Assembly: GCA_002428365.1 (NCBI GenBank)
Contig: DIVW01000043.1
Coordinates: 9,607 to 73,606, forward strand
Length of the DNA: 64,000 nt
Source: Propionibacteriaceae bacterium UBA6122
GTDB taxonomy: Bacteria > Actinomycetota > Actinomycetes > Propionibacteriales > Propionibacteriaceae
Reading direction: 5' to 3'
Shown here: positions 14,330 through 23,714 of the stretch, in pieces
How the letters are laid out: each line of letters opens with the position of its first letter
Numbering within the stretch: the stretch's first letter is position 1
The notes under the pieces: generated by a model
Seen by the model: only the letters and a program-made list of their open reading frames with translations
Told to the model about the DNA's origin: nothing
Database searches by the model: none
Made by a program: the position numbers and the translations under genes

Positions 14330-16102
14330 GTTACGCGGACGTCCGGCGCGGGCGTACATGTCGTCAACCAACTGGGCGAAGCGGCGCTCGACTTCCTTGC
14401 GCTTGACCTTCAGCGTCGGGGTCAGCATGCCGTTCTCCTGAGTGAAGCCCTCCAGCAGCACCTGCAGATCATGAATCTGCTCATGCTTGGGCAGCTTCTC
14501 GGTGAGCGCGGCGATTCGCCGCTTGATCTCGGCGATCACCTCAGGGTTGTTCAACAGTTCCTCACCCTTGGCCCAGGTGAGCTGCAGTTGCTTGCCGATC
14601 TCTTCCAGGTGCGGCAGCGACGGAGCTACCAACAGAGTCAGGTAGGGACGGTTGTCGCCGAGCACCAGCGTGTACTCGAACAGCGGATCGGCAGCCAGGA
14701 GGCCCTCGATCGGAGCCGGGGCCACTTTCTTGCCGTTGCTGGTGACGATCAGGTCTTTGATGCGGTCGGTGATGCGGACGTAGTCGCCGTCGAACTCGCC
14801 AATGTCACCGGTGTGCAGCCAGCCATCCCGGATAGTCGCGGCGGTCTCTTCTGGGCGGTTCCAGTAGCCGAGCATCAGGTTTGGGCCGCGGTAGAGCAGT
14901 TCGCCGTTGTCAGCTATCCGCACTTCCCCGCCGGGCATCACCTTGCCGACGTTGCCGAACTTATAGTCCGCTGGCGGCGGGAAAGTCACCAGCGGTGAGG
15001 CTTCGGTGAGCCCATATCCAGGCGCCATCATCAGACCACAGCCATAGAAGAACTCCTCGACGTCGCGGCGCACCGGCGCACCGCCGCAGGCGAGCACCTT
15101 CTTGGGGCCACCCATCGCGTCGCGCACCGAATGCAGCACCAGCTTGTCGGCAATATTCAGTCGGACGGTCAACAGTCGTCCGGGCCGCTTAGGCGAGCGC
15201 AAGGCGTCGTGGTATTCGGTGCCGACCTTCAACGCCCAAGCCATGATCTTCTGCTTCAGCGGGCTGCCAGCCACCCGCTCCAAAGCGGTGTTGTGGACCT
15301 TCTCGAACAGTCTGGGCACGCTGGCCATCAAGTTGGGCTGGGCCAGCACCATCTGGTGGGCCACATCGCGCGGGTCGGCCACGTAGGTATTGAGGCAGCC
15401 GCTGGCCAGCACCATGTAGCTCCAGGCCCGCTCCAGGGCGTGGCTCAGTGGCAGGAAGCACAAGGAGATGTCGCCGGGGCCGATGTTGTAGAAGCGTTTC
15501 AGCGCCCACACCTGATGGGTGAAGCCGCGATGGCTGAGCATTACGCCCTTGGGCACACCGGTGGTGCCGGAGGTGTAGATGATGGTGGCCAGGTCATCGG
15601 GACTGGCGGCTGCCACTCGCAGATCGACCGCACTGGTGTCTTCTGGTGCGGCGGCGAGTTCGTCGTCCAGGGTGATCGCCTCAGGGGTGGGCAGCAAGGT
15701 GATAACAGCCTGCAGCTCCGGAAGTGCGTCGTGCACCTGCGCCACGATGTCGGCCTCTCGGGCGCCAGCCACAAAGATCACCCGGGCGCCGGAGTCGGCG
15801 ACGATGTGCCGCAACTGGTCGGAGGTGCTGGTGGCGTACAGCGGCACGGAGACCAGGCCGGCGTAGGCGCAGGCGAGATCGACCAGCGTCCATTCGGGTC
15901 GGTTTGCCGAGAACAGCGCCACTCGGTCGCCGGGAGCCAAGCCACGATCGATGAGCCGTGCGGCGAGCTTGCGCGTTTTCTCGCCAAGCTCGGCATAGGT
16001 GGCAACTTGCCAGCCCTCACCATCGCTGATGCGGACGGCCGGTTCGTCGGCGAACTTGACCACCGACCTGGCGAACATGCCTGCCAGGTGCGCTGAGTCC
16101 AT
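14327..16102 (-). CDS. Long-chain fatty-acid--CoA ligase (AMP-forming)
   Basis: A 591-residue adenylate-forming enzyme of the FadD15 / ACSL type, which activates fatty acids to acyl-CoA. P-loop motif YTSGTTGVPKGVMLSHRG near residue 175; A5-like GYGLTEASPLV; LHTGDIGEF with the ribose-binding Asp; ITDRIKDLIVTSNGKK with the hinge, where the K follows the family pattern. AAPIEG-type end (VAPAPIEGLL) confirms the long-chain class. Length fits. Two ATGs (16105, 16102) follow GAAGGAG; the second has better spacing. A 5' extension of the frame to 16228 runs through non-coding sequence and is not used. The repeat family A copy supplies its stop codon. Confidence 0.92.
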   Translation of the reverse strand: MDSAHLAGMFARSVVKFADEPAVRISDGEGWQVATYAELGEKTRKLAARLIDRGLAPGDRVALFSANRPEWTLVDLACAYAGLVSVPLYATSTSDQLRHIVADSGARVIFVAGAREADIVAQVHDALPELQAVITLLPTPEAITLDDELAAAPEDTSAVDLRVAAASPDDLATIIYTSGTTGVPKGVMLSHRGFTHQVWALKRFYNIGPGDISLCFLPLSHALERAWSYMVLASGCLNTYVADPRDVAHQMVLAQPNLMASVPRLFEKVHNTALERVAGSPLKQKIMAWALKVGTEYHDALRSPKRPGRLLTVRLNIADKLVLHSVRDAMGGPKKVLACGGAPVRRDVEEFFYGCGLMMAPGYGLTEASPLVTFPPPADYKFGNVGKVMPGGEVRIADNGELLYRGPNLMLGYWNRPEETAATIRDGWLHTGDIGEFDGDYVRITDRIKDLIVTSNGKKVAPAPIEGLLAADPLFEYTLVLGDNRPYLTLLVAPSLPHLEEIGKQLQLTWAKGEELLNNPEVIAEIKRRIAALTEKLPKHEQIHDLQVLLEGFTQENGMLTPTLKVKRKEVERRFAQLVDDMYARAGRPRN

Positions 16103-16235
16103 CATTACTCCTTCTACGGGTACCAGACCTAAGTTACTCCTGCGTAGGTTGTCGCACGACCCCGCAAAGCTGCCAGCCCCACAAGCTAGACAAATCCACA
16201 GGTTCAGCACTGGTTTCCAGGCCCTCAACCCCGCC

Positions 16236-16330
16236 GGGGACGGTTCCTCCGGGCTGCGCTAAATGGAACCGTCCCCAATATGAGCAGCTCACGGGGACGG
16301 TTCCTCCGGACGGCTCACGGGGACGGTTCC
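16236..16330. repeat. Dispersed repeat family B block
   Basis: GGGGACGGTTCC occurs at 16236-16247 and 16319-16330, around a complete 40-bp unit at 16265-16304: GGAACCGTCCCC, core AATATGAGCAGCTCAC, GGGGACGGTTCC. An identical 40-bp unit in the other orientation is at 59299-59338. The block lies between divergent genes. Confidence 0.85.
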
Positions 16331-16381
16331 CGGTGGGCATTGGGCGGGGGCTTCCCGGTGAGCTTGCCTAGACTGAGCGCC

Positions 16382-17179
16382 ATGGTTTTCGGAGCGCATG
16401 TTGACTCGATCGATCCGGTGGCCGCGGCCACCGAACTGGGCATCGGGGCGGCCCAGTTCTTTCTCGGCGACCCGCAAGGCTGGAAGGGCCCAAAGGTGGG
16501 TTTCCCGGCCGGTGCGGACGCGCTGCGCGAGGTGGCTAGCGAGGCTGGGGTGGCGCTCTACATCCACTCCCCTTATGTGTTGAATCTGGCCAGCACCAAC
16601 AACCGGATCCGGATCCCGAGCCGGCAACAGCTACAGAAGCAGCTCACCATGGCAGCCGAGATCGGGGCGTCCGGCGTGATCGTGCACGGCGGACACGTGC
16701 TGGCCACCGAGGACCCCCAGGTCGGCTTCGCCAACTGGCGCAAGGCCATCGACGGGCTGAGCATCGACGTCCCGTTGCTGATCGAAAACACCGCTGGGGG
16801 CGCGAACGCCATGGCGCGCAGCCTGGAGCGCATCGATCAGTTGTGGAGCGCCATCTCGGGGTCAATGAACGCTGATCGGGTGGGGTTCTGCCTCGACACG
16901 TGCCACGCCCACGCTGGGGGCAACGAGCTTTCCGGGCTGGTCGACCGCATCAAGACGATCACCGGACGCATCGACCTGGTGCACGGCAACGACTCGCGCG
17001 ACGCCTTCGATTCCGGGGCCGACCGGCACGCCAATCTAGGCGCAGGCAACTGTGACGCCGAGGGTCTGGCCGAGGTGTTCGCCACCGCCGGGGCACCGAT
17101 CATCCTGGAAACCCCGGGGGACGCCCAGGCGCGCCGGGCCGATCTGGACTGGCTGGCATCGGCGGTCAAGCAGGGCTGA
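16382..17179 (+). CDS. nfo: Endonuclease IV (apurinic/apyrimidinic site repair)
   Basis: A 265-residue TIM-barrel AP endonuclease of the Nfo family, which incises DNA 5' of abasic sites using three zinc ions. Metal-site segments: FGAHVDS near residue 4, IHSPYVLNLAS near 62, VIVHGGHV near 100, LLIENTAGG near 140, FCLDTCHAHAGG near 170, DLVHGNDS with DRHANLGAGN near 205-225, and IILETPG near 242. The start ATG 16382 gives the conserved GAHVD near the N-terminus. TAGACT lies 7 nt upstream (16369-16374) and no ribosome-binding site is seen, so the mRNA is probably leaderless. An upstream in-frame ATG (16280) would add residues coded by repeat DNA. Confidence 0.93.
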   Translation: MVFGAHVDSIDPVAAATELGIGAAQFFLGDPQGWKGPKVGFPAGADALREVASEAGVALYIHSPYVLNLASTNNRIRIPSRQQLQKQLTMAAEIGASGVIVHGGHVLATEDPQVGFANWRKAIDGLSIDVPLLIENTAGGANAMARSLERIDQLWSAISGSMNADRVGFCLDTCHAHAGGNELSGLVDRIKTITGRIDLVHGNDSRDAFDSGADRHANLGAGNCDAEGLAEVFATAGAPIILETPGDAQARRADLDWLASAVKQG

Positions 17180-17457
17180 GCCGCTCCTGGTGGCTGAGCG
17201 ACCCCAGGTGGCTGAGCGCAGAGGAACCGTTCCCGGCAGCGGTGCCGGCGGGAGCTCGAGCGACGGTCAGAGGCGCCCACGAGACCGTCCTAGAATGTTC
17301 GTAACAACTGACAACTAGCATCAACGGTCGTTGTCGACCGCGGAAAGGCCCCGGGCAAATGCCGCACCGTAAAGCGCAACCGTCCCCCGCAGAAGCCGAG
17401 GAAAAAAGCCCGGAGCCACCTATCGCCACACCGGCTCATGATCGCTACCCTTCCCCA

Positions 17458-19530
17458 ATGAGTACGAGCATCTACGTAGCGTCCCCCGAAGGGCTGGCTG
17501 GAAAGTCGATGGTCGCCCTCGGCATGATCGAGGCGCTTACCCGCACCGTGAGTTCGGTCGGAGTGTTCCGCCCGGTAGTACGCGCCGGGGTCGAGGACGA
17601 GATCCTGCGCACACTGCTCGCCGAGCCGGGCGTGCACCAGACCTATGAAGAGGCCGTCGGCGTCACCTACAACGACGTGCGGGCCGATCCTGAGGCCGCA
17701 TTGTCGAACCTGGTGGAGAAGTACGCGAAGATCCGCGAGTCCCACGAGGCCGTGGTCATTCTGGGTTCGGATTACACCGACGTCGCCTCCCCGACCGAGT
17801 TGACCTTCAACGCTCGGGTGGCCGCCAACCTGAATGCGCCGGTGCTGCTGGTCGTCTCCGGCACCGGACGGGACGCCGCCGCGATCCGTTCAGCAGCCGA
17901 AGGCGCGCTGGCTGAATTCGCGGCCAACCACGCCAAGGTATTGGCGGTGCTGAGCAACCGCGTCGACCCGACGATCTTGAAGAAGGTGCGCTCTGCGCTG
18001 GTCGATCTGCCCGTCCCGGTGACTGGAGCATTACCCCAGGACCCACTGCTGATCGCCCCGACGGTGGCCGCCCAGTTCAACGCCGTCGGCGCCACGCTGA
18101 TGCAGGGCAATGCTGAGCTCCTGGCCGGCGAGTCGGTCGAGGTGCTGGTGGCCGGCATGACGTTGCCGAATGTATTGAAGCGGCTCACCGCCGAATCGAC
18201 AGTGATCATGCCCAGCGACCGCACCGATCTGCTGCCTGGCCTGCTGTTGGCGCACGCCTCGGGCACCTTCCCGAAGCTGGCTTCGGTGATTCTGGTGGGT
18301 GGCTATGAGATTCCCGAGGCGATCCTGCAGTTGATCTCGGGCATCCACTCCGACCTGCCGATCGGCACGACCAGCATTGGCACCTTCACTTCGGCCGAGC
18401 GGTTGTTCCGCCTTGAGGGCGCGATGACGTCCAGCCCACGAAAGGTGGAGGTGGCCCGGCGGTTGTTCGCCGAGCATCTGAATGCCGACAAGCTGCTGGA
18501 GGTGCTGCACGTCCATCGCTCCGAGGTGATGACGCCGCTGATGTTCGAGCACCAGTTGCAGGAGACCGCGCGAAGTGATCGCAAGACCATCGTGCTGCCC
18601 GAATCGAGCGATGATCGCATTCTGACTTCGGCAGACATCGTGTTGCGCCGAGGCGCGGCGGACGTGATTCTGCTCGGCGATGCGGTCGACATTCGCGCCC
18701 GGGCCAACCACTTGGGGTTGGCGCTCAAAGAGGTGCAGATCATCGATCCGACCAAGCCCGATCTGCTCAACCACTTCGCCGAGGTGTACGCCCAACTGCG
18801 CGCCCACAAGGGCGTAACCATCGAGCAGGCCAAGGAGAAGCTGGCTGATCTGAGCTACTTCGCCACGATGATGGTGCACCTTGGCATGGCCGACGGCATG
18901 GTCTCTGGGGCGATCAACACCACCGCGAACACCATCCGTCCGTCCCTGGAGTTCGTGAAGACCAAGCCGGGGGTGAAGGTCGTCTCCAGCTCGTTCCTGA
19001 TGTGCATGGCTGACCAGGTCGTGCTGTACGGCGACTGCGCGGTGAACCCGGATCCGACAGCTGAAGAGCTGGCCGATATTGCGATCAGCACCGCCGAGAC
19101 CGCAGTGTCGTTCGGCATCGAGCCGCGGGTGGCGATGCTGAGCTACTCCACTGGCACCTCCGGCACGGGGGCTGATGTCGACAAGGTGCGCGAGGCCACT
19201 GAAATCGTCCGGCAGCGGCGTCCTGACTTGGCGCTGGAAGGCCCGATTCAGTTCGATGCGGCTGTTGACCCGACGGTGGCAAAGTCCAAGCTGCCTGAGT
19301 CGGCGGTGGCTGGCCGGGCGACGGTGTTCATCTTCCCCGACCTGAACACCGGCAACAACACTTACAAGGCCGTGCAGCGCTCTGCTGGCGCGGTCGCGAT
19401 TGGCCCGGTTTTGCAGGGCCTCAACAAGCCGGTCAACGACCTCTCCCGGGGTGCGTTGATCGATGACATCGTGAACACGGTGGCCATCACTGCCATTCAG
19501 GCACAATCTGAGAAAAGAGGTGAAGCATGA
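17458..19530 (+). CDS. pta: Phosphate acetyltransferase, long form
   Basis: A 690-residue Pta converting acetyl-CoA and phosphate to acetyl phosphate and CoA; with AckA it makes ATP and acetate, or runs in reverse to assimilate acetate. The N-terminal P-loop BioD-like domain (MSTSIYVASPEGLAGKSMVA) and the middle DRTGG domain (about 220-330) belong to the long, regulated form. The catalytic PTA domain (about 370-690) shows LPESSDDRIL, YFATMMVHLGMADGMVSGA, MLSYSTGTSGTG and FPDLNTGNNTYKAVQRSAGA. The ATG at 17458 is 6 nt after TACCCT (17446-17451), a leaderless-promoter arrangement. An upstream in-frame ATG at 17359 lacks support. It overlaps ackA by 4 nt. Confidence 0.96.
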   Translation: MSTSIYVASPEGLAGKSMVALGMIEALTRTVSSVGVFRPVVRAGVEDEILRTLLAEPGVHQTYEEAVGVTYNDVRADPEAALSNLVEKYAKIRESHEAVVILGSDYTDVASPTELTFNARVAANLNAPVLLVVSGTGRDAAAIRSAAEGALAEFAANHAKVLAVLSNRVDPTILKKVRSALVDLPVPVTGALPQDPLLIAPTVAAQFNAVGATLMQGNAELLAGESVEVLVAGMTLPNVLKRLTAESTVIMPSDRTDLLPGLLLAHASGTFPKLASVILVGGYEIPEAILQLISGIHSDLPIGTTSIGTFTSAERLFRLEGAMTSSPRKVEVARRLFAEHLNADKLLEVLHVHRSEVMTPLMFEHQLQETARSDRKTIVLPESSDDRILTSADIVLRRGAADVILLGDAVDIRARANHLGLALKEVQIIDPTKPDLLNHFAEVYAQLRAHKGVTIEQAKEKLADLSYFATMMVHLGMADGMVSGAINTTANTIRPSLEFVKTKPGVKVVSSSFLMCMADQVVLYGDCAVNPDPTAEELADIAISTAETAVSFGIEPRVAMLSYSTGTSGTGADVDKVREATEIVRQRRPDLALEGPIQFDAAVDPTVAKSKLPESAVAGRATVFIFPDLNTGNNTYKAVQRSAGAVAIGPVLQGLNKPVNDLSRGALIDDIVNTVAITAIQAQSEKRGEA

Positions 19531-20714
19531 CGACTCCGATCCTGCTGCTGAACTGTGGTTCAAGCTCTATCAAGTACCAGGTGATCGACGCTGACTCTGA
19601 AGAGGTCGTTGCCAGCGGTCTGATTCAGCGCATCGGCGATGGGGAATCGACGATTTCCCACACCTTCGGCGGCCAGACCCTGCAGGACGAGCATGGCTTC
19701 CCCGATCACGCCCATGCGCTGGCGTTCCTGGTGAAACTGTTCGACGAGGTTGGTCCGAAGCTCAGCGACATCGTGGCCGTCGGTCACCGGACGGTGCACG
19801 GCGGACGCGGTTTCCGTTCCACCACGGTGATCAACGACGTGGTGCTCGACAAGCTGCGCGAGCTCAGTCCGTTGGCGCCGCTGCACAACCCGCCGGGCAT
19901 CGCTGGCATTGAGGCGGCTCAGAAGGCGCTGCCACATGTGCCCCATGTGGCCATCTTCGACACCTCGTTCTTCAGCTCCATGCCGGCTGAGGCCTACACC
20001 TACGCGATCCCGAAGGAGATGCGCGAGGTGCACGGGATGCGCAAATACGCCTTCCACGGGACGTCCCACAACTACGTCTCCCACAAGGTCGCCGAGGTGC
20101 TCGGACGCGACTACGACTCGTTCAACCAGATCGTTTGCCACCTGGGTAACGGCGCCTCGATTTCGGCCATTCGCAACGGTGTTGCCGTGGACGCGTCCAT
20201 GGGGCTGACGCCGCTGGCTGGTCTGGTGATGGGCACCCGCTCCGGCGATGTTGACCCGGGCCTGCACCTGTTCATGTCGCAGCGGCTGGGGATGACTTTG
20301 GCCGAGGTCGATTCGCTGCTGAACAAGAAGTCGGGCATCTTCGGCATGTCTGGGGTGACCGATTTCCGCGACCTGTTCGAGCTGATCGATGAGGGTGACG
20401 AGGACGCCAAGCTGGCCTTCGACGTCTACATCTACCGGCTGCTCAGCTACATCGGCTCGTATGTGGCCGTGCTCGGTGGCGTCGACGCGCTGACCTTCAC
20501 CGCTGGGGTGGGTGAAAACGCCGCCCAGGTGCGCGCCGCCGTGCTGGAGCGCCTGGAGCCCCTGGGCTTCTGGATGGACGCCGAAGCCAACGCCATTCGC
20601 TCTCGGGACCCGCGGATCATTTCCCGCGAGGGTTCGCCGGTGGCGATCTTGGTGGTGCCCACCAACGAGGAGCTGGCCATGGCTCGCGAGACCAAGGCCG
20701 CGATTTCGGCCTAG
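19527..20714 (+). CDS. ackA: Acetate kinase
   Basis: A 395-residue acetate kinase (ASKHA fold) catalysing acetyl phosphate + ADP = acetate + ATP. Motifs: ILLLNCGSSSIKYQ at the N-terminus, VGHRTVHGG near residue 90, FDTSFFSSMPA near 145 with the catalytic Asp, HGTSHNYVS near 175, CHLGNGASISAI near 205, DASMGLTPLAGLVMGTRSGD near 220, and FTAGVGENAAQVRAAV near 325. The start overlaps the pta stop as ATGA, so the two are translationally coupled. GAGAAAAGAGGTGAAGC upstream contains the ribosome-binding site. The TAG stop is the first base of the repeat array that follows. Confidence 0.97.
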   Translation: MTTPILLLNCGSSSIKYQVIDADSEEVVASGLIQRIGDGESTISHTFGGQTLQDEHGFPDHAHALAFLVKLFDEVGPKLSDIVAVGHRTVHGGRGFRSTTVINDVVLDKLRELSPLAPLHNPPGIAGIEAAQKALPHVPHVAIFDTSFFSSMPAEAYTYAIPKEMREVHGMRKYAFHGTSHNYVSHKVAEVLGRDYDSFNQIVCHLGNGASISAIRNGVAVDASMGLTPLAGLVMGTRSGDVDPGLHLFMSQRLGMTLAEVDSLLNKKSGIFGMSGVTDFRDLFELIDEGDEDAKLAFDVYIYRLLSYIGSYVAVLGGVDALTFTAGVGENAAQVRAAVLERLEPLGFWMDAEANAIRSRDPRIISREGSPVAILVVPTNEELAMARETKAAISA

Positions 20715-20864
20715 TTCCCTGAGCCTGTCGAAGGGCAAGCTCCCTGAGCCCGTCGAAGGGCAAGCTCCCTGAGCCCGTCGAAGGGCAAGCTCCCTGAGCC
20801 TGTCGAAGGGCAAGTTCCCTGAGCCTGTCGAAGGGCAAGTTCCCTGAGCCTGTCGAAGGGTCAA
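20714..20864. repeat. Tandem array of six family A repeats
   Basis: Six head-to-tail 25-bp units (last 26 bp), consensus GYTCCCTGAGCCYGTCGAAG plus GGCAA, starting on the last base of the ackA stop codon. Only C/T differences separate the copies. There are no spacers, so it is not a CRISPR. Confidence 0.9.
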
Positions 20865-20892
20865 GGTGCCCGTCCCAGTTGGGACGGGCACC
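20865..20892. terminator. Bidirectional terminator hairpin between ackA and cytX
   Basis: Perfect 12-bp stem GGTGCCCGTCCC (20865-20876) with GGGACGGGCACC (20881-20892), loop AGTT, between convergent genes. No U-tract. Confidence 0.75.
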
Positions 20893-20893
20893 A

Positions 20894-22213
20894 CTAGGGA
20901 CGACCACCCGAACGCGCCCCTAGCAAAGCGGCGGCCACCGCGCTGACCGCGATACTGCCCAGCGTGGCACCGAACCAGGACGGCGCACTCACCCCGAGCC
21001 ACCCGGCTAGCGATGCCCACAGACCCGCCCAGCCGGGAACCGTCCCGGGGTAGGTCAACTGGTAGGTGATGAAACCCAGCAGCCAGGCCAACGCCGGGCC
21101 CCAGCGGAAACTGGCCTTCGCGCTCACGTCCCAGCGCCCCCGCCGGATCAGGAAGAAGTCGACGATCGCGACTGCGACCAGCGGGACGAAAGCCGAGCCG
21201 ATCAGGAAGAGGAAGCCCTGGTAGGCGTCGAAGCCGATGAAACCGGCCAACACTGTGGCCGTCAGGCCGACGCCGAGCGAAACCCAGCGCCGGTCAAGCT
21301 TCGGTGCGATGTTGTGCATCGAGACGGTGGCTGAATAGACGTCGGCGAAGGCATCGTCCAACTCATCGAAGGCCAGTAGCGCGATCGCGACCAGTCCGAC
21401 GGGGAGGGCCATCAGGGCGGTGATCAGGTTGACCCCCGACAGGTCTCCGACTAGGTGGGTCACCGCGAAAACGCCCAAGGCGTAGTAGGCCAGGATCGCC
21501 ACCCCGTAGCCGGCGAAGGCACCCCAGAAGCTGCCCTTGACGCTCTTTGAGTGCCTGGAATAGTCGGCGGCCAACGGGCCGAAGGAGATCACCTGAGCAA
21601 CCGCGAGATCTACTGCGGGCCAAAAGCCCAGCACCCCGCTTTGATCCAGTTGGTGTTCCGGCAGCGAAAGCACCAGCCAGAACAGGGCCGCCGAGCCGGC
21701 CACCACCAGCCAGAGCATCACCGTGCGCAGCAGCTTCACGCTGCTCAGCGGACGTATTGCCATCACTGTCACCACTGCCCCGGAGGCCACCACTGCTGGC
21801 CAGCGCCAGTTCGGCCCGGCCAAGTGGGCGACCACGGTGGAAATCACGACGATTTCCATCATTGCCCAGCCAATGTTCTGGGCGATGTTCAGCACGGTTG
21901 GCAGCATCGAGGCGCGGTAGCCGAGCAGGCCGCGCAGCCCGACCATCGCTGGCGTGCCAAGCCGGGCCCCGATAGCTGCCGAGGCCCCCAGCATCGCGGC
22001 GCCGATCAGGGTGCCAACAAAGCAGGCCAACAATCCTTCGGCCTGGCTGCCGGCGGTGAGCGCCACCAGGGCGCCAGTGATCGGGCCGAACAGGGTCACC
22101 CCGAGGCTGGCCCACAGCGCGGTTTGCGCCCAGGTGCCCAGGGTGCGCGGTGGCGAATCAGTGAGGGTGAGGGGAGCTTCGACGGCAATCCGAGTTGCAG
22201 TAGTCATTTTCAC
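20894..22213 (-). CDS. cytX: NCS1-family permease, probable HMP transporter CytX
   Basis: A 439-residue integral membrane protein with about 12 hydrophobic segments, of the nucleobase-cation-symport-1 (cytosine/purine permease) family. Visible landmarks: WASLGVTLFGPITGALVALTAG broken over TM1, GTPAMVGLRGLLGY near residue 90, NIGWAMMEIVVIS near 115 and SFGPLAADYSRHSKS near 210. CytX is the NCS1 subgroup found in thiamine loci and predicted to import hydroxymethylpyrimidine. Being last in a TPP-riboswitch operon after thiM-thiE-thiD supports that assignment. The GTG start at 22213 overlaps the thiD stop (GTGA); an ATG two codons later (22207) is equally possible. Confidence 0.85.
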   Translation of the reverse strand: MKMTTATRIAVEAPLTLTDSPPRTLGTWAQTALWASLGVTLFGPITGALVALTAGSQAEGLLACFVGTLIGAAMLGASAAIGARLGTPAMVGLRGLLGYRASMLPTVLNIAQNIGWAMMEIVVISTVVAHLAGPNWRWPAVVASGAVVTVMAIRPLSSVKLLRTVMLWLVVAGSAALFWLVLSLPEHQLDQSGVLGFWPAVDLAVAQVISFGPLAADYSRHSKSVKGSFWGAFAGYGVAILAYYALGVFAVTHLVGDLSGVNLITALMALPVGLVAIALLAFDELDDAFADVYSATVSMHNIAPKLDRRWVSLGVGLTATVLAGFIGFDAYQGFLFLIGSAFVPLVAVAIVDFFLIRRGRWDVSAKASFRWGPALAWLLGFITYQLTYPGTVPGWAGLWASLAGWLGVSAPSWFGATLGSIAVSAVAAALLGARSGGRP

Positions 22214-23040
22214 CAGTTCCGGTAGAAGTGATGGACGGGACCGGGGCCGTGCCCCAGCTGGAGTTCGCCGGCGCGGGCGATGGCGCCGGTGAGCCAGTGT
22301 TTTGCCTCGCCGACCGCCGCCCGCCAGGAGTCGCGCTGCGGGCGCAGCGCGGCGATGGCGCTGGAAAGCGAGCAGCCGGTGCCGTGAGTGTTAGCGGTGG
22401 CGATTCGGGGCGCGGCCAACACCACCGGTTCGGCATCGAACTCGACCAGGACGTCCAAGGACTGCTCGCCGGTGCCATGCCCGCCTTTCAACAGCACTCG
22501 CTCGGCCCCTAGGGCGCGCAGTTGGCGGGCCTGCTCGACCATCGCGTCCAGATCGTCGGCGACGGTGGTGCCCAGCAGCGCGGCCGCCTCCGGCAGGTTC
22601 GGGGTGATCAGCGATGCCCGCGGCAGAATGCGCCGCAATGCGGCCACGGCATCGTCGGCCAGGAGTTGGCTGCCGGAGGTGGCCACCATCACCGGGTCGA
22701 TCACGATCGGCAGTTCGGAGCTGGCTGCGCGCAGCCGATCCAGTTGGGCGGCTACCGCCTCAGCAAGCTCGGCTGAGGCCAGCATGCCCACTTTCACCGC
22801 GTCGATTCTGATGTCGGTGAAGACGGCGTCAAACTGCTGGTTCACGAACTCCACCGGCACTGGCCAAATGCCGCTCACGCCGCGGGTTGATTGTGCGGTG
22901 AGGGCCACGATCACACTCAGGCCATAGGCACCGAGGGCGGCGAAGCTCTTCAGGTCGGCCTGAATGCCAGCGCCGCCACTGGAGTCACTGCCGGCGATGG
23001 TGAGCACCACCGGCGGCGCTTGGCGAGGTGCGGTCAGCAT
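22210..23040 (-). CDS. thiD: Hydroxymethylpyrimidine / phosphomethylpyrimidine kinase
   Basis: A 276-residue ribokinase-fold enzyme that phosphorylates HMP to HMP-P and then HMP-PP for thiamine synthesis. Motifs: VVLTIAGSDSSGGAGIQADL near residue 10, VIVALTAQ near 48, VKVGMLAS near 82, VIDPVMVATSG near 112, LITPNLPEAA near 142, VLLKGGHG near 185, and the anion-hole signature HGTGCSLSSAIAA near 225. The ATG at 23040 overlaps the thiE stop by 7 nt; an extension to 23112 would run inside thiE. Third cistron of the TPP-riboswitch operon. Confidence 0.95.
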   Translation of the reverse strand: MLTAPRQAPPVVLTIAGSDSSGGAGIQADLKSFAALGAYGLSVIVALTAQSTRGVSGIWPVPVEFVNQQFDAVFTDIRIDAVKVGMLASAELAEAVAAQLDRLRAASSELPIVIDPVMVATSGSQLLADDAVAALRRILPRASLITPNLPEAAALLGTTVADDLDAMVEQARQLRALGAERVLLKGGHGTGEQSLDVLVEFDAEPVVLAAPRIATANTHGTGCSLSSAIAALRPQRDSWRAAVGEAKHWLTGAIARAGELQLGHGPGPVHHFYRNW

Positions 23041-23714
23041 GCCTGGCTCCTTGCTTGTGCCCAGGCTGCGACCAGCTGTCTGGTGGCGCGGGTCACGTCT
23101 GGTTGACCGCAAATGGCGCTCACTACAGCTGTTCCTTGGCAGCCGAGCGCCGCCAGCGCGGGGACGTCCTCAGCCCGGACGCCGCCGATGGCGCACACCG
23201 GCCACGGGCTGATGCTCACCAGGTGCGCGGCCCGGGCCAGCCCAACCGGCTCGACTTCGGGCTTGGTCGCGGTGGTGCGGAGTGCACCGAGGCCGACGTA
23301 GTCGATCGACTCGACGCCAGCTGCCAAAGCGGCCGATAGTTCGGCAGCGCTGGCTGCCGAGAGCCCCAAGATCGCTTCGCTGCCGAGCAGTTCGCGGGCT
23401 TGACCTACCGGCAGATCCGATTGGCCGACGTGGGCCCCTTGGGCACCGATCGCCGCCACCAGCTCGACTCGATCGTTAACCAGCAGCGGCACGCCGGTGC
23501 CTGCCAAGGCTGCGGTTAACCGGCGTCCGAGGGCAATGAACTCCGGCTCCGCGAGCTGCGGATCACGTAGCTGCACCAGGGTGACGCCCGCCGCTACCGA
23601 CTCCCGCACCGTCTGGACTACCCCGTCTGGGCCACCGCATTTGGCGGTGTCGGTGACCAGGTAGACCGACAGGTCGAAGGGTGTTCGGGGCGCGGGGCGG
23701 ACCAGCTCAGGCAT
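23034..23714 (-). CDS. thiE: Thiamine-phosphate synthase
   Basis: A 226-residue TIM-barrel enzyme joining HMP-PP and HET-P (thiazole phosphate) to give thiamine phosphate. Motifs: YLVTDT near residue 18, VTLVQLRDPQLAEPEF near 45, PLLVNDRVELVAAIGAQGAH, VGQSDLPVGQARELLG, and DYVGLGALRTTATK. The usual R/K-rich and GPIFPTxTK-type positions are present as GLGALRTTATK. The start at 23714 overlaps thiM by 8 nt. It lies between ThiM, which supplies HET-P, and ThiD, which supplies HMP-PP, so the operon encodes the salvage branch, not de novo ThiC/ThiG synthesis. Confidence 0.93.
   Translation of the reverse strand: MPELVRPAPRTPFDLSVYLVTDTAKCGGPDGVVQTVRESVAAGVTLVQLRDPQLAEPEFIALGRRLTAALAGTGVPLLVNDRVELVAAIGAQGAHVGQSDLPVGQARELLGSEAILGLSAASAAELSAALAAGVESIDYVGLGALRTTATKPEVEPVGLARAAHLVSISPWPVCAIGGVRAEDVPALAALGCQGTAVVSAICGQPDVTRATRQLVAAWAQARSQAC

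Noticed and set aside
20714..20864. Regular tandem repeat resembling a CRISPR array
   Set aside because: The units are contiguous 25-mers without variable spacers, and no cas gene is present.
18031..21020. Long open frames antisense to pta and ackA
   Set aside because: They mirror strongly coding, highly GC-biased genes on the plus strand, and their products match nothing; one runs on through the tandem repeat array.
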